Source: Kaistia defluvii | GTDB taxonomy: Bacteria; Pseudomonadota; Alphaproteobacteria; Rhizobiales; Kaistiaceae | Direction of reading: 5' to 3' | NCBI RefSeq assembly: GCF_040548815.1 | Contig: NZ_JBEPSM010000001.1 | Coordinates: 2,480,001-2,544,000, forward strand | DNA: 64,000 bases | Shown here: positions 45,791 through 55,290 of the stretch, in pieces | Position numbering within the stretch: position 1 is the stretch's first letter | How the letters are laid out: the number at the start of each line of letters is the position of its first letter | Notes under the pieces: model-generated | Databases searched by the model: none | What the model saw: only the letters and a program-made list of their open reading frames with translations | Told to the model about the DNA's origin: nothing | Position numbers and translations under genes: made by a program

Positions 45791-46021
45791 ATGATTTATT
45801 TTCATCATCTTGCATTGACGATACCATATTTTTGTACCATGGCCTCGAATTTGTGCATGAATGACGCGACGGATGGACGCGTCTGGTGCGAGCGTCGATA
45901 AAGTCGGGAGTGCTCAACGAAGCGGCGTGGCAACCGCCCTGCCGCGATCGGTGCGGCGGCCTCAAAGCCGATGGCATGACAAGCGCGTGAGGCCGAGTTT
46001 TCGGGAGTCTGGTGCTAGCGC

Positions 46022-46797
46022 TCAGCCTGAGCCCGCTCCACGCCGTCGACGACGCAATAATGTCGGGCGAGATATAGCTCGTGCACCCCTGCCCCCATCC
46101 AAGCCCAGCACCTGCCCGGTTATGAACGATGCAAGGGCACTGGCTAGGACAAAATGGCCGCAGCTACATCGTCCGGCATTCCCGCTCGTTCCAAGGCAGT
46201 CGAGCCGACGATCAGGTTCCAAAATTCTGGCTGGGATAGCCTCTGCTCGGCGAGGGCCGTGCGGATGATCCCGGGCGCGACGCAATGGGCGCCGACGCCA
46301 TGGCGGCCGTAGTTTGCCGCGATGTTTCGGGTCAGGCCAGTCAACTCCGCCTTGGCAGCGCTATATGCAGCCTGCCGTTGATATCCTGACACAGCTGCTA
46401 CCGATGCAGTTTTGAGGACGCATCCACGTCGCTCGATCAGACCCGGGATGCACACCCGCGTCAGGCGGAAGGCGCTGCCGAAATTGACCTCCATCGGGAG
46501 GTCGAAGGTCCCATCGCTGGTCTCGTGCAGGGCCGGCGCATTGCCGATGCCCGCATTGTTGATCAGGATGTCGACCGGCCCCTGCGCACGCGCAGCCTTG
46601 ATGATCGCCTCGGCTGCATTCTTGGCGGTGAGGTCCTAAACGAACGAAATACAGCGCTCAGACCTCAGTCCGGCCAGTCCCTCTGCATTCTTGTCTACGG
46701 CCAAGACGCAAGCGCCTGCGACAGTGAGGGCAATGCAAATAGCGCCTCCAATCGCTCCGCCGGCGCGTGTTACAATAGCGGCACGACCGTTCAGCAT
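46022..46797 (-). pseudogene. Short-chain dehydrogenase pseudogene with a nonsense codon and a frameshift
   Basis: The minus-strand reading begins MLNGRAAIVTRAGGAIGGAI, the Rossmann start of an SDR. It reaches an in-frame TAG at 46636-46638, then continues in the same frame with DILINNAGIGN, the catalytic YSAAKAE and VAPGIIRTALAEQ. A stop at 46144-46146 cuts it near AAAIL, whereas the conserved SDR ending SFITGQVLGLDGG follows in another frame. Two independent lesions show it is inactive. It was probably a 3-oxoacyl-reductase-like sugar dehydrogenase. Confidence 0.85.
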
Positions 46798-46942
46798 GTC
46801 TACGGCGAAAATGTTCTGTTCCGCTTTGATGAGAATTCGGCGCGCACGAACTACACGGTCGCGACTGGCGTGAGCGGCGATCCAAAGGAACCCGGCAAAC
46901 GAAGCAGCGAGGACGTCGGGAAGAAGCGACTACGCCCCTGAC

Positions 46943-47406
46943 GGTTTAGATAAAGAGATCTACGACAACCCCGCGAATCTGTTCGTGGCAGGTTTCATGG
47001 GCTCTCCGGCGATGAACATGGGAAAGGCGAGCTGCATGGCTGCCGAAGGCGGAAGTATCCTCCGGCTCGGGGGATCCGCAGGGGCGCAGGCAAGCATCGC
47101 CGCGCGCGTTGGTCGCGACGAAGTTATTCTGGGATTGCGACCGGAAGACATTTCCCGGACCGCGCGAAAGCAGACGGCGAATTCCGATTTGCAGGGCGTG
47201 TGGCGATGGTGGCGCCCATGGGGGCTGAGGACAAATCCGACAGGAACGGGGCCGGAGGCAGACTGACCGCTTCTGGCGACCGCAAACTAACAGCGAACGC
47301 TCAAACCGCTGGCGCAAAGGTCTCATATGACCCTTTGCGGACTTCTGATTCCAAGGGCTACATTGGTCTGCCCAAGCCTCGGGGTCGAGGGCGTGCTCCA
47401 TTATAG
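46943..47406 (+). pseudogene. C-terminal fragment of a UgpC/MsmX-type sugar ABC ATPase
   Basis: The frame reads EIYDNPANLFVAGFMGSPAMN, a hallmark of the region just after the ATPase core in UgpC/MalK-type proteins. ILGLRPEDI of the regulatory domain follows. Near 47170-47200 homology shifts to another frame (RVAMVAPMGAE), which then runs to a stop at 47406. The catalytic ATPase part is absent. Together with the SDR pseudogene it suggests the loss of another sugar operon. Confidence 0.75.
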
Positions 47407-47752
47407 CGATACCCATAGTCCAGACCCGCGTCGTAAACTCAGAGAGCTCAACGCTCTCGTAGATCGACCAAATTCGACAGCTGGTGAGTCTGCTCCGCGA
47501 AACCTTGGTGGTCCGTATCCATTCGTAGTCTGCGGTCAAGCACCAGACAGCCCAGTTCTAGACAGTTCATTCGCGGTCGCGTCGCCGAGTCACGAGATGG
47601 CCTCATGGATAGGCCGAAGGTGGGCCTCGAATGGATTCCGCTGGGTTGAGATGGGTTTCCTCAGGGCTGCGCGATGAGACCCGCGCAGCCAGGACCGTCA
47701 TGGACGGCTCGTTGCGTCCTGGCGCGAGCGCGCCTTCCGCCATCGAGTGCGG
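47407..47752. other. Intergenic region downstream of the apiose-type operon
   Basis: About 350 bases with no recognised gene. Near the right end a stem GGCTGCGCG/CGCGCAGCC with an eight-base loop (47665-47690) is placed to end minus-strand transcription of the operon that stops at 47753. It is not followed by a T-run. Confidence 0.5.
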
Positions 47753-48544
47753 CTAGGGCTTGACCCATGTTGCGCCCGACAGGACACCCCCATCGACCAC
47801 GATCGCCTGACCGGTGATGTAGGAGGAGGCCGGCGAGGCCAGCAGCAGCGTGGCGCCAATCAGTTCGTCCGGGTTGGCGAGGCGGCCCGTCGGGATGAAG
47901 CGGGCGAACCAGTCGGCACGGTATTCATCGTCCCAGAGCGGGCGGGTGAATTCCGTCTTCACGAAGCCCGGCTCGATGGCGTTGACCTGGATGTTGTCAC
48001 CGACCCATTCGCGCGCCATCGCCTTGGTCAACTGGCTGACGCCGGCCTTCGAGGCCGCGTAGACCGAGATCGTGTTGAAGGCGTGCTTGGCGCTCAGCGA
48101 CGAGATGTTGACGATCTTGCCGCCGCCCTGCGCCGCCATGTGCGGCTGAGCTGCCTGGCTCAGGAAATAGATGCTGCGCAGATTGACGTCGATGATGGCG
48201 TCGAAATCCTCCGGCGTAACCTCGACAATCGGCTTGCGGCGGTTGGTGCCGGCGCTGTTGAGCAGGATGTCGAGCTTGCCGAGGGCGGCATGCGCGTCGT
48301 CGACCAGCGTGCGGCAGGCCTTGGCGTCCGTGAGATCGGCCTTGAAGGTAAGGACGGCTGCACCGGTCTCCTCGATGAATGCCTTCGCCCCGGCGAGGCG
48401 TTCGTCATCGAAATCGTGAATGGCGACTTTGGCGCCGCTTTCGGCCAGGGCCTTGGCGAGCACACGGCCGATGGCGCCACCGGCGCCGGTGACCAGCGCC
48501 GTCTTACCTTCCAGCGAGAAGAGCGTATCGAGAATTCGAGCCAT
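47753..48544 (-). CDS. Short-chain dehydrogenase, last gene of the apiose-type operon
   Basis: A 263-residue classical SDR with VTGAGGAIG, a catalytic Ser in NISSLSA, YAASKAGVS and a C-terminal GQAIVVDGGVLSG. It resembles gluconate 5-dehydrogenase/3-oxoacyl-reductase-type SDRs. ATG 48544 has GGAG eight bases upstream and is preferred over an unconserved longer frame. It follows the aldo/keto reductase by 71 bases on the same strand. A likely role is oxidation or reduction of the apionate-level intermediate; this is inference from position. Confidence 0.87.
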   Translation of the reverse strand: MARILDTLFSLEGKTALVTGAGGAIGRVLAKALAESGAKVAIHDFDDERLAGAKAFIEETGAAVLTFKADLTDAKACRTLVDDAHAALGKLDILLNSAGTNRRKPIVEVTPEDFDAIIDVNLRSIYFLSQAAQPHMAAQGGGKIVNISSLSAKHAFNTISVYAASKAGVSQLTKAMAREWVGDNIQVNAIEPGFVKTEFTRPLWDDEYRADWFARFIPTGRLANPDELIGATLLLASPASSYITGQAIVVDGGVLSGATWVKP

Positions 48545-48615
48545 AAGTTTGCTCCAGGGGATGATGGAAACGATCGGGGACCTGGCGAAAAGCCGCGTCC
48601 CGTGTGGGGAAAGGG

Positions 48616-49668
48616 CTAGGCGGCCGCGGGTGCGTGGGCGACGGCCGCCGGGATCGGGATCTCGTCGCCAAGCAGCTTCTCGGCGCGGAGTTCCAGCCAG
48701 AAATCGCTCGGGATTGGATGGCGGAAATGCCGGAGGTTCTGCTCGATCTCGCCAACCCGCGACGGGCCGTTCAGCACGCTCGCGACTGCCTGGAAGCCGA
48801 GCGGGAACTGCAGCGCGGCGGCGGCGAGCGGGACGCCATGGCGCGCCGCCACCGCCTCGATCCGGCGCACCCAATCGAGGATCGCCACTGGCACGGCGCC
48901 ATATTCGTAGCGGCCGGCGCCCGCGGCGCCCGTTGCCAGGATGCCGGAATTGAATGCCCCGCCGATGACGATGCCGGCGCCTTCGCGCTCGGCGCGCAGC
49001 AACTCGTCGGCATAGATCGTCTGTTCCAGCAGCGTGTAGCGGGAGGCAACCAGGAAGACGTCGAGCGGGTAGCGATCGAGGAAGCGGTGGATCATGCCGC
49101 GCTCGTTGATCCCCGCGCCGATGGCGCTGATCTCGCCGGAAGACTTCAATTCCTCCAGCGCGCGAAATCCACCGGTTTCCAGTTCCCGCAGCCGGGCCAG
49201 CAGGTCGGCCTCGTCGGGGAAATAGCCGCTGTCGAGGTCGTGAATGTAGAGGACATCGACCTTGTTGATGCCGAGCCGTTGCAGGCTGTCCTCATAGGAG
49301 CGCAGGATGCCGTCATAGGAGTAATCGTGCACATGCTCGAAGGCGAGGCCGCCCTTCCATTTCGAACCGTCGAAACTGGCGCGGTCGCGCGGCCGGAACA
49401 GCCGTCTTCCTACCTTGGTGGATAGGACAAAGTCTTCGCGCGGACGGCGATAGAGCGCACGACCGGTGCGGTGCTCGCCCTGGCCGAGCCCATACCAGGG
49501 CGCGGTGTCATAGAGGCGAACGCCGCCATTCCAGGCGGCTTCCAGCGTGGCGCTGGCCTCGGCTTCCGGGATTGCCTCGAAGAGATCGCCGAGCGGGCAG
49601 GTGCCAACGCCGAAGACGGGAAGGCGGAGCTCGGTCTTGCCGAGCCGGCGGGTCGAAAAGAGGGTCAT
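48616..49668 (-). CDS. Aldo/keto reductase, D-threo-aldose 1-dehydrogenase-like
   Basis: A 350-residue AKR with catalytic Asp and Tyr in LYDTAPWYG, Lys in LSTKVG and His in YIHDLD. It is similar to the AKR at 20878-21894 (shared DYSYDG, YTLLEQ, FNSGILATG). Its ATG overlaps the stop of the Gfo/Idh gene as ATGA. Such enzymes oxidise aldoses such as L-fucose or D-arabinose at C1 with NAD(P), so it could duplicate or complement the dehydrogenase encoded upstream. Confidence 0.88.
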   Translation of the reverse strand: MTLFSTRRLGKTELRLPVFGVGTCPLGDLFEAIPEAEASATLEAAWNGGVRLYDTAPWYGLGQGEHRTGRALYRRPREDFVLSTKVGRRLFRPRDRASFDGSKWKGGLAFEHVHDYSYDGILRSYEDSLQRLGINKVDVLYIHDLDSGYFPDEADLLARLRELETGGFRALEELKSSGEISAIGAGINERGMIHRFLDRYPLDVFLVASRYTLLEQTIYADELLRAEREGAGIVIGGAFNSGILATGAAGAGRYEYGAVPVAILDWVRRIEAVAARHGVPLAAAALQFPLGFQAVASVLNGPSRVGEIEQNLRHFRHPIPSDFWLELRAEKLLGDEIPIPAAVAHAPAAA

Positions 49669-50711
49669 GCGGGGTCTCCCACAAGGCGTTCGGGATGGAT
49701 GAGCCTTCCGCTGGCGGCGGAGAGATAGGCGGCTTCGAGCAGCGCATAGGTGGCAAGGCTGTCGCGGCCGGAAGTCTCCGGCTCGACACCGCTGCGCAGG
49801 CTGTCGATGAAATGGCGCTGGGTGTGGACCACGCTGTCCTGGATCTGTGTCCAGGGTTCGCGGGTCCATGCACGGCCGTCCTGCGGCACGGCGATACGCC
49901 GCGTTCCGCCCTTGCCATGCACGGTCAGCACCTGGTCGGCGCCGATCACCAGCGTGCCCTCGGTGCCCTCGATCTCGCCCAGCGTCTGGGGGAACGGGTC
50001 GGGATCGCGCCTGGTGGCGTAGCTGAAGTCGAGGATCGACGTCGCGCCCTGCTCATGGCTGAGCAGGATGGTCGCGGCGTCCTCGCCGGCGATGCCTTCC
50101 TTGATCTGCTGCGTGCGGCAGAAGACGCCGTCCGCCTCGCCGAACAGGAAGCGGGCGAGGTCGAGCAGATGGATGCCGACATCCATGATCATGAAGCGCT
50201 TGACGTTCGCGAGATAGGGCTGGTTCGAATAGACGTCGATGCCGGTGCGCCAGGAGAGGCGGCCGAAGGTCAGCCGCCCGAGTTCGCCGCTGTCGAGGAT
50301 CTTCCGCACCGTCCGGGACAGGTTCTGGAAACGAAAATCCTCGTGGATCATCAGCGGCACGTTGGCGGCTGCCGCGGCAGCGACGATCCGCCGGCAAGCG
50401 TCGAGATCGGGCGCGAACGGCTTCTGCAGGATCACCGGCACGCCATGGGCGAAGGCGAGCCCCGCCAGCGCTTCATGCGTCTCCATCGTCGTCGGGATGT
50501 CGACGAAGCCGAGCGCCTCAGTGGCAAACAGGGTTTTCGCGCTGGTGTAGACGCGGGTGATACCGAATTTTTCAGCCGCTGCTCGCGCCTTGGCTTCGTC
50601 GACGTCGCAGACGGCGACGATCTCCACATCGTCCAGGTCGGCCCAGCCATGCAGGTGGTTCTGGGCGAAGAACCCGCAGCCGATGACGGCGCCCTTCAAG
50701 CGTGCGGTCAT
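49665..50711 (-). CDS. Gfo/Idh/MocA oxidoreductase, probable D-apiose dehydrogenase
   Basis: A 348-residue NAD(P)-dependent sugar dehydrogenase with the Rossmann GAVIGCGFFAQNHL and the family EKP motif in variant form, ILQKPFAPD. Its C-terminal domain carries the catalytic-histidine-type segment MIMDVGIHLLDLARF. It is translationally coupled (ATGA overlaps on both sides) to the lactonase-like gene and the AKR gene. In known oxidative D-apiose pathways a protein of this family (ApsD) forms apionolactone, and the adjacent ApnL-like gene supports the same role here. The substrate is inferred. Confidence 0.75.
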   Translation of the reverse strand: MTARLKGAVIGCGFFAQNHLHGWADLDDVEIVAVCDVDEAKARAAAEKFGITRVYTSAKTLFATEALGFVDIPTTMETHEALAGLAFAHGVPVILQKPFAPDLDACRRIVAAAAAANVPLMIHEDFRFQNLSRTVRKILDSGELGRLTFGRLSWRTGIDVYSNQPYLANVKRFMIMDVGIHLLDLARFLFGEADGVFCRTQQIKEGIAGEDAATILLSHEQGATSILDFSYATRRDPDPFPQTLGEIEGTEGTLVIGADQVLTVHGKGGTRRIAVPQDGRAWTREPWTQIQDSVVHTQRHFIDSLRSGVEPETSGRDSLATYALLEAAYLSAASGRLIHPERLVGDPA

Positions 50712-52681
50712 GCTGCCGCTCCTGTCTCGGAAACCGTCGCGATCGCGTAGGCATCAAGCGTCAGCGCGCCATCGTCCGGTAGGCTGAGGCTTGCATCGCG
50801 GAAGGCACCAGGCGTCAGCGCGGCGGTGGTGAAGCTTTCGGCATCGAGTAGCCGGAGCGTCGCGGCGCCGAGGCCGGCGAGGCGAAGCGCCACGGGACGG
50901 TCGGAAAGGTTGGCGAGAATCACCTGCCGCCTGCCATCCTGGACCCAGCCGAGCGCTGCGATGTCGGCGTTTGGCATCTCGATTGCGAGCCGGGGCTTGC
51001 CGGACGCTTCGGCGAGATCGGCAACGACATGAAACAGCGGATAGACGCTGCCCTCGGCGACGTCGTCCCACCAGGGCCGCGCATAGGCCTGGCGCGTCGA
51101 GACCAGCCCGAACGGGCCGGCAGGTGCTCCGAGGACCAGCGTGTCGATGCCGAATGGGGCTACGGCAGCGGCATAACCGACATGCCAGGCGGCTCCGAGC
51201 AGCGCGCGCTGGCGCGGATCGGCGGCGGCGAGGCCGACGCGGCCATTGTCGGGATTGGGTGTCGGGCCGGGTCCATAGGGATTGAGCCGCGCACCGATAC
51301 CGATCGGGCCGATATGGTGGGGCGCGGTGCCTGCAATGGCCCGCGCCGAGCGCAGGATATGCGGCAGCGATTGCAGCGTCTCGATCACGGAGAGATCGTC
51401 GGCTGCGTGCACCGTGGGCGCGGTGGCGTGGGTGATGAAATCGAAGGTGCCGGCCGGCGGCCGCTTGCGATTCAACTCGGTGAAGAAGGCGGGCGAGCCG
51501 CTGCCGGCCGGAATGCCGGGGAAGCTCTCGCGGATTGCTTCATAAATGGCCGCCTCGCCGGGCGCGGGCGGACGCTCTTCGCCGGGCTGGAACGAGGTTT
51601 CGTCGACCTTAGGGAAGGCGGCGACCAAAAGCGGCGCGATTCCAGCGTCAGCGAGCCATCCGGCCGCCTCGGCGATTTCCGGACGCGGATCCGACTCGGC
51701 CGTCAGGAGAAGCTCGAAGGCGACCGGAAGGCGCGTGCGGCGGGCGAGGTCGCCGACAACGAGGATGTCCCCGGGCTTGTCGCCGGCTGCCGGATCATAG
51801 CGGAGCAGCCAGTGCGCACCCGCCAGTGTTGCCAACTGCGGCGCGACCGCAAGCGCCGCGCCCGCGAGACCGGCCGGCAGGCCGATGCCGATCCGGGGTA
51901 GCCGGACGTCTGTCGCGTCGCCGATCGTGACCAGCGTGGCTTTCGGCGCGCCGTCGCCCGCACCGGCCGGCTGAGCCCGCTCGACCGTGTCGCGGACCGT
52001 GACTTTCACGGATTGCTGCGTCGGCGTCCCCGCTTCGAGCCGGTAGGGGTAAGGCAGGCCGATCGGCCGGCTATAGGTCTTGAACGAGGCGTCGGACCAG
52101 TTGCGATGGTCCTCCATCTCGAAGACGTCGCCCTCGAAGTGGACCGTGACCGAAAGGCCGGGCTCCGGCGAATGGGTGATGGCGCGAATGTCGAACAGCG
52201 GCTGGCCCGGGCTGATCGCCTCCGGCATGACGAATTCTTCCGTGCCCCCCGAGGCATGCTCGACCGACAAATGCTGGCCGACGACGCCGTCGAGCGGGTG
52301 CAGCACGACGAAGCCGGTGCGGTTGGTCTCGAAATCCGTCTCCGGCAGGATCGTCGCGGTCGCGTCGAGGGCACCGTCGGCGTTGCCGGTGAAACGGATC
52401 CGGGCCGAAATGATGGAAGCGCCGTTGCGATAGCGCGCGGAATAACCGACCGAGAACCGGTCGGCGCTCTCTGCGATATCGAGATCGGAAATTTCGGCGT
52501 CCGGCGTTCCCCAGCCCGGCGTGCGGACGAGAAAGGAGAGGCCGCGCAGGATCTCTCTTCCATGCCAGCGCACCCAGCGCAGCGCGCCGCGATCATAGGT
52601 CGCCGACAGCGCGCCGGCGACGAGACTGCGAACCGGCGGCTCGAGGCTCGCCGTTCCCGTGAGAAAAAGAGGGCGACTCAT
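50708..52681 (-). CDS. Probable D-apionate lactonase (ApnL-like)
   Basis: A 657-residue protein. The N-terminal half is beta-rich (GALRWVRWHGREILRGLSFL, WGTPDAEISDLDI). The C-terminal part looks like a glycosidase-type TIM barrel plus a beta domain. This pattern matches my recollection of the D-apionate lactonase family, which hydrolyses apionolactone to D-apionate; I cannot check it by search. It is coupled by ATGA overlaps to the permease gene before it and the Gfo/Idh gene after it. If the match is wrong, it is still most likely a carbohydrate lactone- or glycoside-acting enzyme. Confidence 0.65.
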   Translation of the reverse strand: MSRPLFLTGTASLEPPVRSLVAGALSATYDRGALRWVRWHGREILRGLSFLVRTPGWGTPDAEISDLDIAESADRFSVGYSARYRNGASIISARIRFTGNADGALDATATILPETDFETNRTGFVVLHPLDGVVGQHLSVEHASGGTEEFVMPEAISPGQPLFDIRAITHSPEPGLSVTVHFEGDVFEMEDHRNWSDASFKTYSRPIGLPYPYRLEAGTPTQQSVKVTVRDTVERAQPAGAGDGAPKATLVTIGDATDVRLPRIGIGLPAGLAGAALAVAPQLATLAGAHWLLRYDPAAGDKPGDILVVGDLARRTRLPVAFELLLTAESDPRPEIAEAAGWLADAGIAPLLVAAFPKVDETSFQPGEERPPAPGEAAIYEAIRESFPGIPAGSGSPAFFTELNRKRPPAGTFDFITHATAPTVHAADDLSVIETLQSLPHILRSARAIAGTAPHHIGPIGIGARLNPYGPGPTPNPDNGRVGLAAADPRQRALLGAAWHVGYAAAVAPFGIDTLVLGAPAGPFGLVSTRQAYARPWWDDVAEGSVYPLFHVVADLAEASGKPRLAIEMPNADIAALGWVQDGRRQVILANLSDRPVALRLAGLGAATLRLLDAESFTTAALTPGAFRDASLSLPDDGALTLDAYAIATVSETGAAA

Positions 52682-53694
52682 CGCTTGTACTTCTTGATGA
52701 AGATGTCGAACGTGACGGCGCCGACGATGATCGCGCCGATCAGCAATTGCTGGACGTAGGGCGAGACATTGAGGATCACGAGACCGTTCAGCAGCACGCC
52801 GATCAGCAGCGTGCCGATCACCGTGCCGGCGATGCTGCCGGTTCCGCCATAGAGGCTGGTGCCGCCGATCACGACGGCCGCGATGACGTTCAGTTCATAC
52901 TGGTTGCCGGCGACCGCCTCGGCGGAATTGAGCCGCGAGGCGAGCAGGAAGCCGCCAAGCCCGGCGCAAAGGCCTGTCAGCGCATAGACGCTGATCAGCG
53001 TGCGGTTGACGTTCAGTCCGCAAAGTCGCGCCGCTTCCGGGTTGGAGCCGATGGCATAGACCGAGCGGCCATAGCGGGTCGAATGCAGCACGAAGCCGGC
53101 GATCACCACGACGACCAGGAAGACGATCACCGGCACCGGCACCGCGCCGACCATGCCGCGTCCCCACCAACCGAAGCTTTCGTCGAAGCCGCTGATCGGG
53201 CCGCCATTGCCGATGATCAAGGCCAGGCCGCGGAAGATCGTCATGCCGCCCAGCGTCACCACGAAGGCGGGCACGCTCAGCCTGGCGACGAAAACGCCTT
53301 GCAGCACGCCGGCGACGCCGCCCACGACGATCGCGGCCAGCGCTGCCCAATACCAGGCGAAGGGCCCGCCGCCGGCCGTCAGTTCAAGCCGGCCCGGAAT
53401 GCCACCCTTGGCGACGACGGCCGCGACCAGGCCGGTCAGCGCGATCAGCGCACCGATCGAGAGGTCGATGCCGCGCGTCAGGATGACGAAGGTCATGCCG
53501 ACGGCGACGATGCCGAAGATCGAGACCTGGCGCAGGATGTTGAACAGGTTCAGCGACGACAGGAAGCGCGGCGCGAGAAAGGTGAACAGCGCCATCAACA
53601 GCAGCAGGAAGATCAGCGGCGCGAAGCGGGCAAGCAGCGCGATCAGGTTCGCCGGCCGCTGACGGGCCAAGGGAGGCGATGAAGCAAGGGACAT
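52678..53694 (-). CDS. Sugar ABC transporter permease (RbsC-like)
   Basis: A 338-residue BPD_transp_2 permease with about nine transmembrane helices and the family segments FVILTRGIDLSIGALIALTG and VVIGGTSLYGGTGSIAGTVIG. It is a single permease, in contrast to the island transporter at 31028-34462. It lies 21 bases after the ATPase gene and overlaps the lactonase start as ATGA. Confidence 0.93.
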   Translation of the reverse strand: MSLASSPPLARQRPANLIALLARFAPLIFLLLLMALFTFLAPRFLSSLNLFNILRQVSIFGIVAVGMTFVILTRGIDLSIGALIALTGLVAAVVAKGGIPGRLELTAGGGPFAWYWAALAAIVVGGVAGVLQGVFVARLSVPAFVVTLGGMTIFRGLALIIGNGGPISGFDESFGWWGRGMVGAVPVPVIVFLVVVVIAGFVLHSTRYGRSVYAIGSNPEAARLCGLNVNRTLISVYALTGLCAGLGGFLLASRLNSAEAVAGNQYELNVIAAVVIGGTSLYGGTGSIAGTVIGTLLIGVLLNGLVILNVSPYVQQLLIGAIIVGAVTFDIFIKKYKR

Positions 53695-53715
53695 GGTTTC
53701 AACCGGGGTTGGGGA

Positions 53716-55290
53716 TCAGGCTGCCGCCTTGGGAAGCGTCATCAGCCGCATCAGGCTTTCTTCGTCGGCATCGCTGCCGGCGAGTTCGCCGGTCAAGCGG
53801 CCGGCGCGCAGCGTCAGGATGCGATGGCTGAGCGCCAGTACTTCCGGCAGGTCGGAGGAGATCAGCAGGATGGCGACGCCGTCGGCGGCCAGTTCGCGCA
53901 GCAGGCGGTGCAGGTCCGCCTTCGCGCCGATATCGACGCCGCGCGTCGGCTCGTCGACGATCAGCAGCCGCGGCTTCAGCTCCAGCCAGCGGGCGAGCAC
54001 GACCTTCTGCTGGTTGCCGCCGGAAAGCGTGGCGATCGGCGCGTTGGCGCCGGCCGAACGCAGCTTCAGCCGGTCGCGAAAGTGCTGAAACGCGCCCTTT
54101 TCCGCCTTGCGGCGAAGAATGCCGAACGGGCCGGTGGGCACGCCGCCTGCCGCCGCGAAATTCTCGCTGATGGCAAGCGTTGGAAACAGCGACTGCTGCT
54201 TGCGGTCCTCGGGCACCAGCGCCACGCCAGCGGCAATCGCGTCGCCCGGTCCCTTGGGGCGAAAAGCCTGGCCGTTCAAACGGATGGCGCCGCCACCGAT
54301 CGGGTCGGCCCCGAAGATGAGACGGGCAATCTCGGTGCGGCCGGCGCCGACCAGCCCGGCGAGACCGACGATCTCGCCGGCGCGGACGGTGAAGCTGACG
54401 CCTTCGACCGAAGCCGAGCGGGCGGAGTGTGGCCGGCTTTTCAGCGCCTCCACCTCGAGCACGATGGCGCCGGACTTGGACGGCGCATGACTGCAGTCCT
54501 CCTCGAGCAGTTCGCGGCCCACCATCCAGCGAACCAGGTCGTCGATCGTCGCGTCGGCGATGTCGCCGCGGGCGACCACGACACCGTCGCGCAACACGGT
54601 GAAGCTGTCGGCGAGTTCCTTGACCTCTTCCAGCCGGTGGCTGACGAACAGGATCGAGACGCCCTCGGCGGTGAGGGCGCGAACGACCGCCTTCAGGCGA
54701 TCCACTTCGCGCGGCGTCAGCGAGGCCGTGGGTTCATCCATGATGATCAAACGCGATTTCAATGTCAGCGCGCGGCCGATCTCGACCAGTTGCTGTTCGG
54801 CGATGCTCAGATCCGCGACCCGGCGCCAGGGCGCGATCTCGGCGCCGAGCTGCCGCATCACCTCGGCCGTCTGCTGCGCCATGCGGCGCCAGTGGACCAA
54901 GCCGAAGCGGTTGAGCGGCAGGCGGCCGGCAAAGATCGCCTCGGCCACGGTCAGGTCTGGAAACAGGCTGAATTCCTGGTGGATCGTCGAGATGCCGCGC
55001 TTCTGCGCGTCATGCGGCCCCGTCAGTTCGACCGTCTCGCCGTCCAGCCGCAGCGCGCCGCCATCCGGCTTGTGGATGCCGCTCAGGAGGTTGATCAGGG
55101 TCGACTTGCCGGCGCCGTTTTCGCCCAGCAGTGCATGCACCTTGCCGGGGTGGAGCGCGAGCGAAACGCGGTCGAGCACGGTCACGCCAAAGAAGCTCTT
55201 GGAGAGATTCTCGAGGCTCAGAAACGAAGTCTCGGGCGGCGTAACGCCACCCGAGGCAGTCGTCCCGGCATCGCTGCCGATGGCGGTCAT
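53716..55290 (-). CDS. Sugar ABC transporter double ATPase (RbsA-like)
   Basis: A 524-residue two-domain ATPase. NBD1 has GENGAGKST, LSIAEQQ and LIIMDEPT. NBD2 has the usual degenerate Walker A (GLVGAGRTE), LSGGNQQK and an intact Walker B, LLIVDEPT. It overlaps the binding-protein stop as ATGA. It energises uptake of the operon's sugar. Confidence 0.95.
   Translation of the reverse strand: MTAIGSDAGTTASGGVTPPETSFLSLENLSKSFFGVTVLDRVSLALHPGKVHALLGENGAGKSTLINLLSGIHKPDGGALRLDGETVELTGPHDAQKRGISTIHQEFSLFPDLTVAEAIFAGRLPLNRFGLVHWRRMAQQTAEVMRQLGAEIAPWRRVADLSIAEQQLVEIGRALTLKSRLIIMDEPTASLTPREVDRLKAVVRALTAEGVSILFVSHRLEEVKELADSFTVLRDGVVVARGDIADATIDDLVRWMVGRELLEEDCSHAPSKSGAIVLEVEALKSRPHSARSASVEGVSFTVRAGEIVGLAGLVGAGRTEIARLIFGADPIGGGAIRLNGQAFRPKGPGDAIAAGVALVPEDRKQQSLFPTLAISENFAAAGGVPTGPFGILRRKAEKGAFQHFRDRLKLRSAGANAPIATLSGGNQQKVVLARWLELKPRLLIVDEPTRGVDIGAKADLHRLLRELAADGVAILLISSDLPEVLALSHRILTLRAGRLTGELAGSDADEESLMRLMTLPKAAA

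Larger units (their letters stand above)
45429..46021. other. Gene-poor, partly AT-rich region with two hairpins
   Basis: No family-like coding sequence is visible; a 121-codon frame at 45499-45864 is Lys/Arg/Ala-rich and unrecognised. The segment around 45780-45850 is strikingly AT-rich for this genome. The hairpins at 45718-45739 and 45764-45790 are listed separately. Confidence 0.5.
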
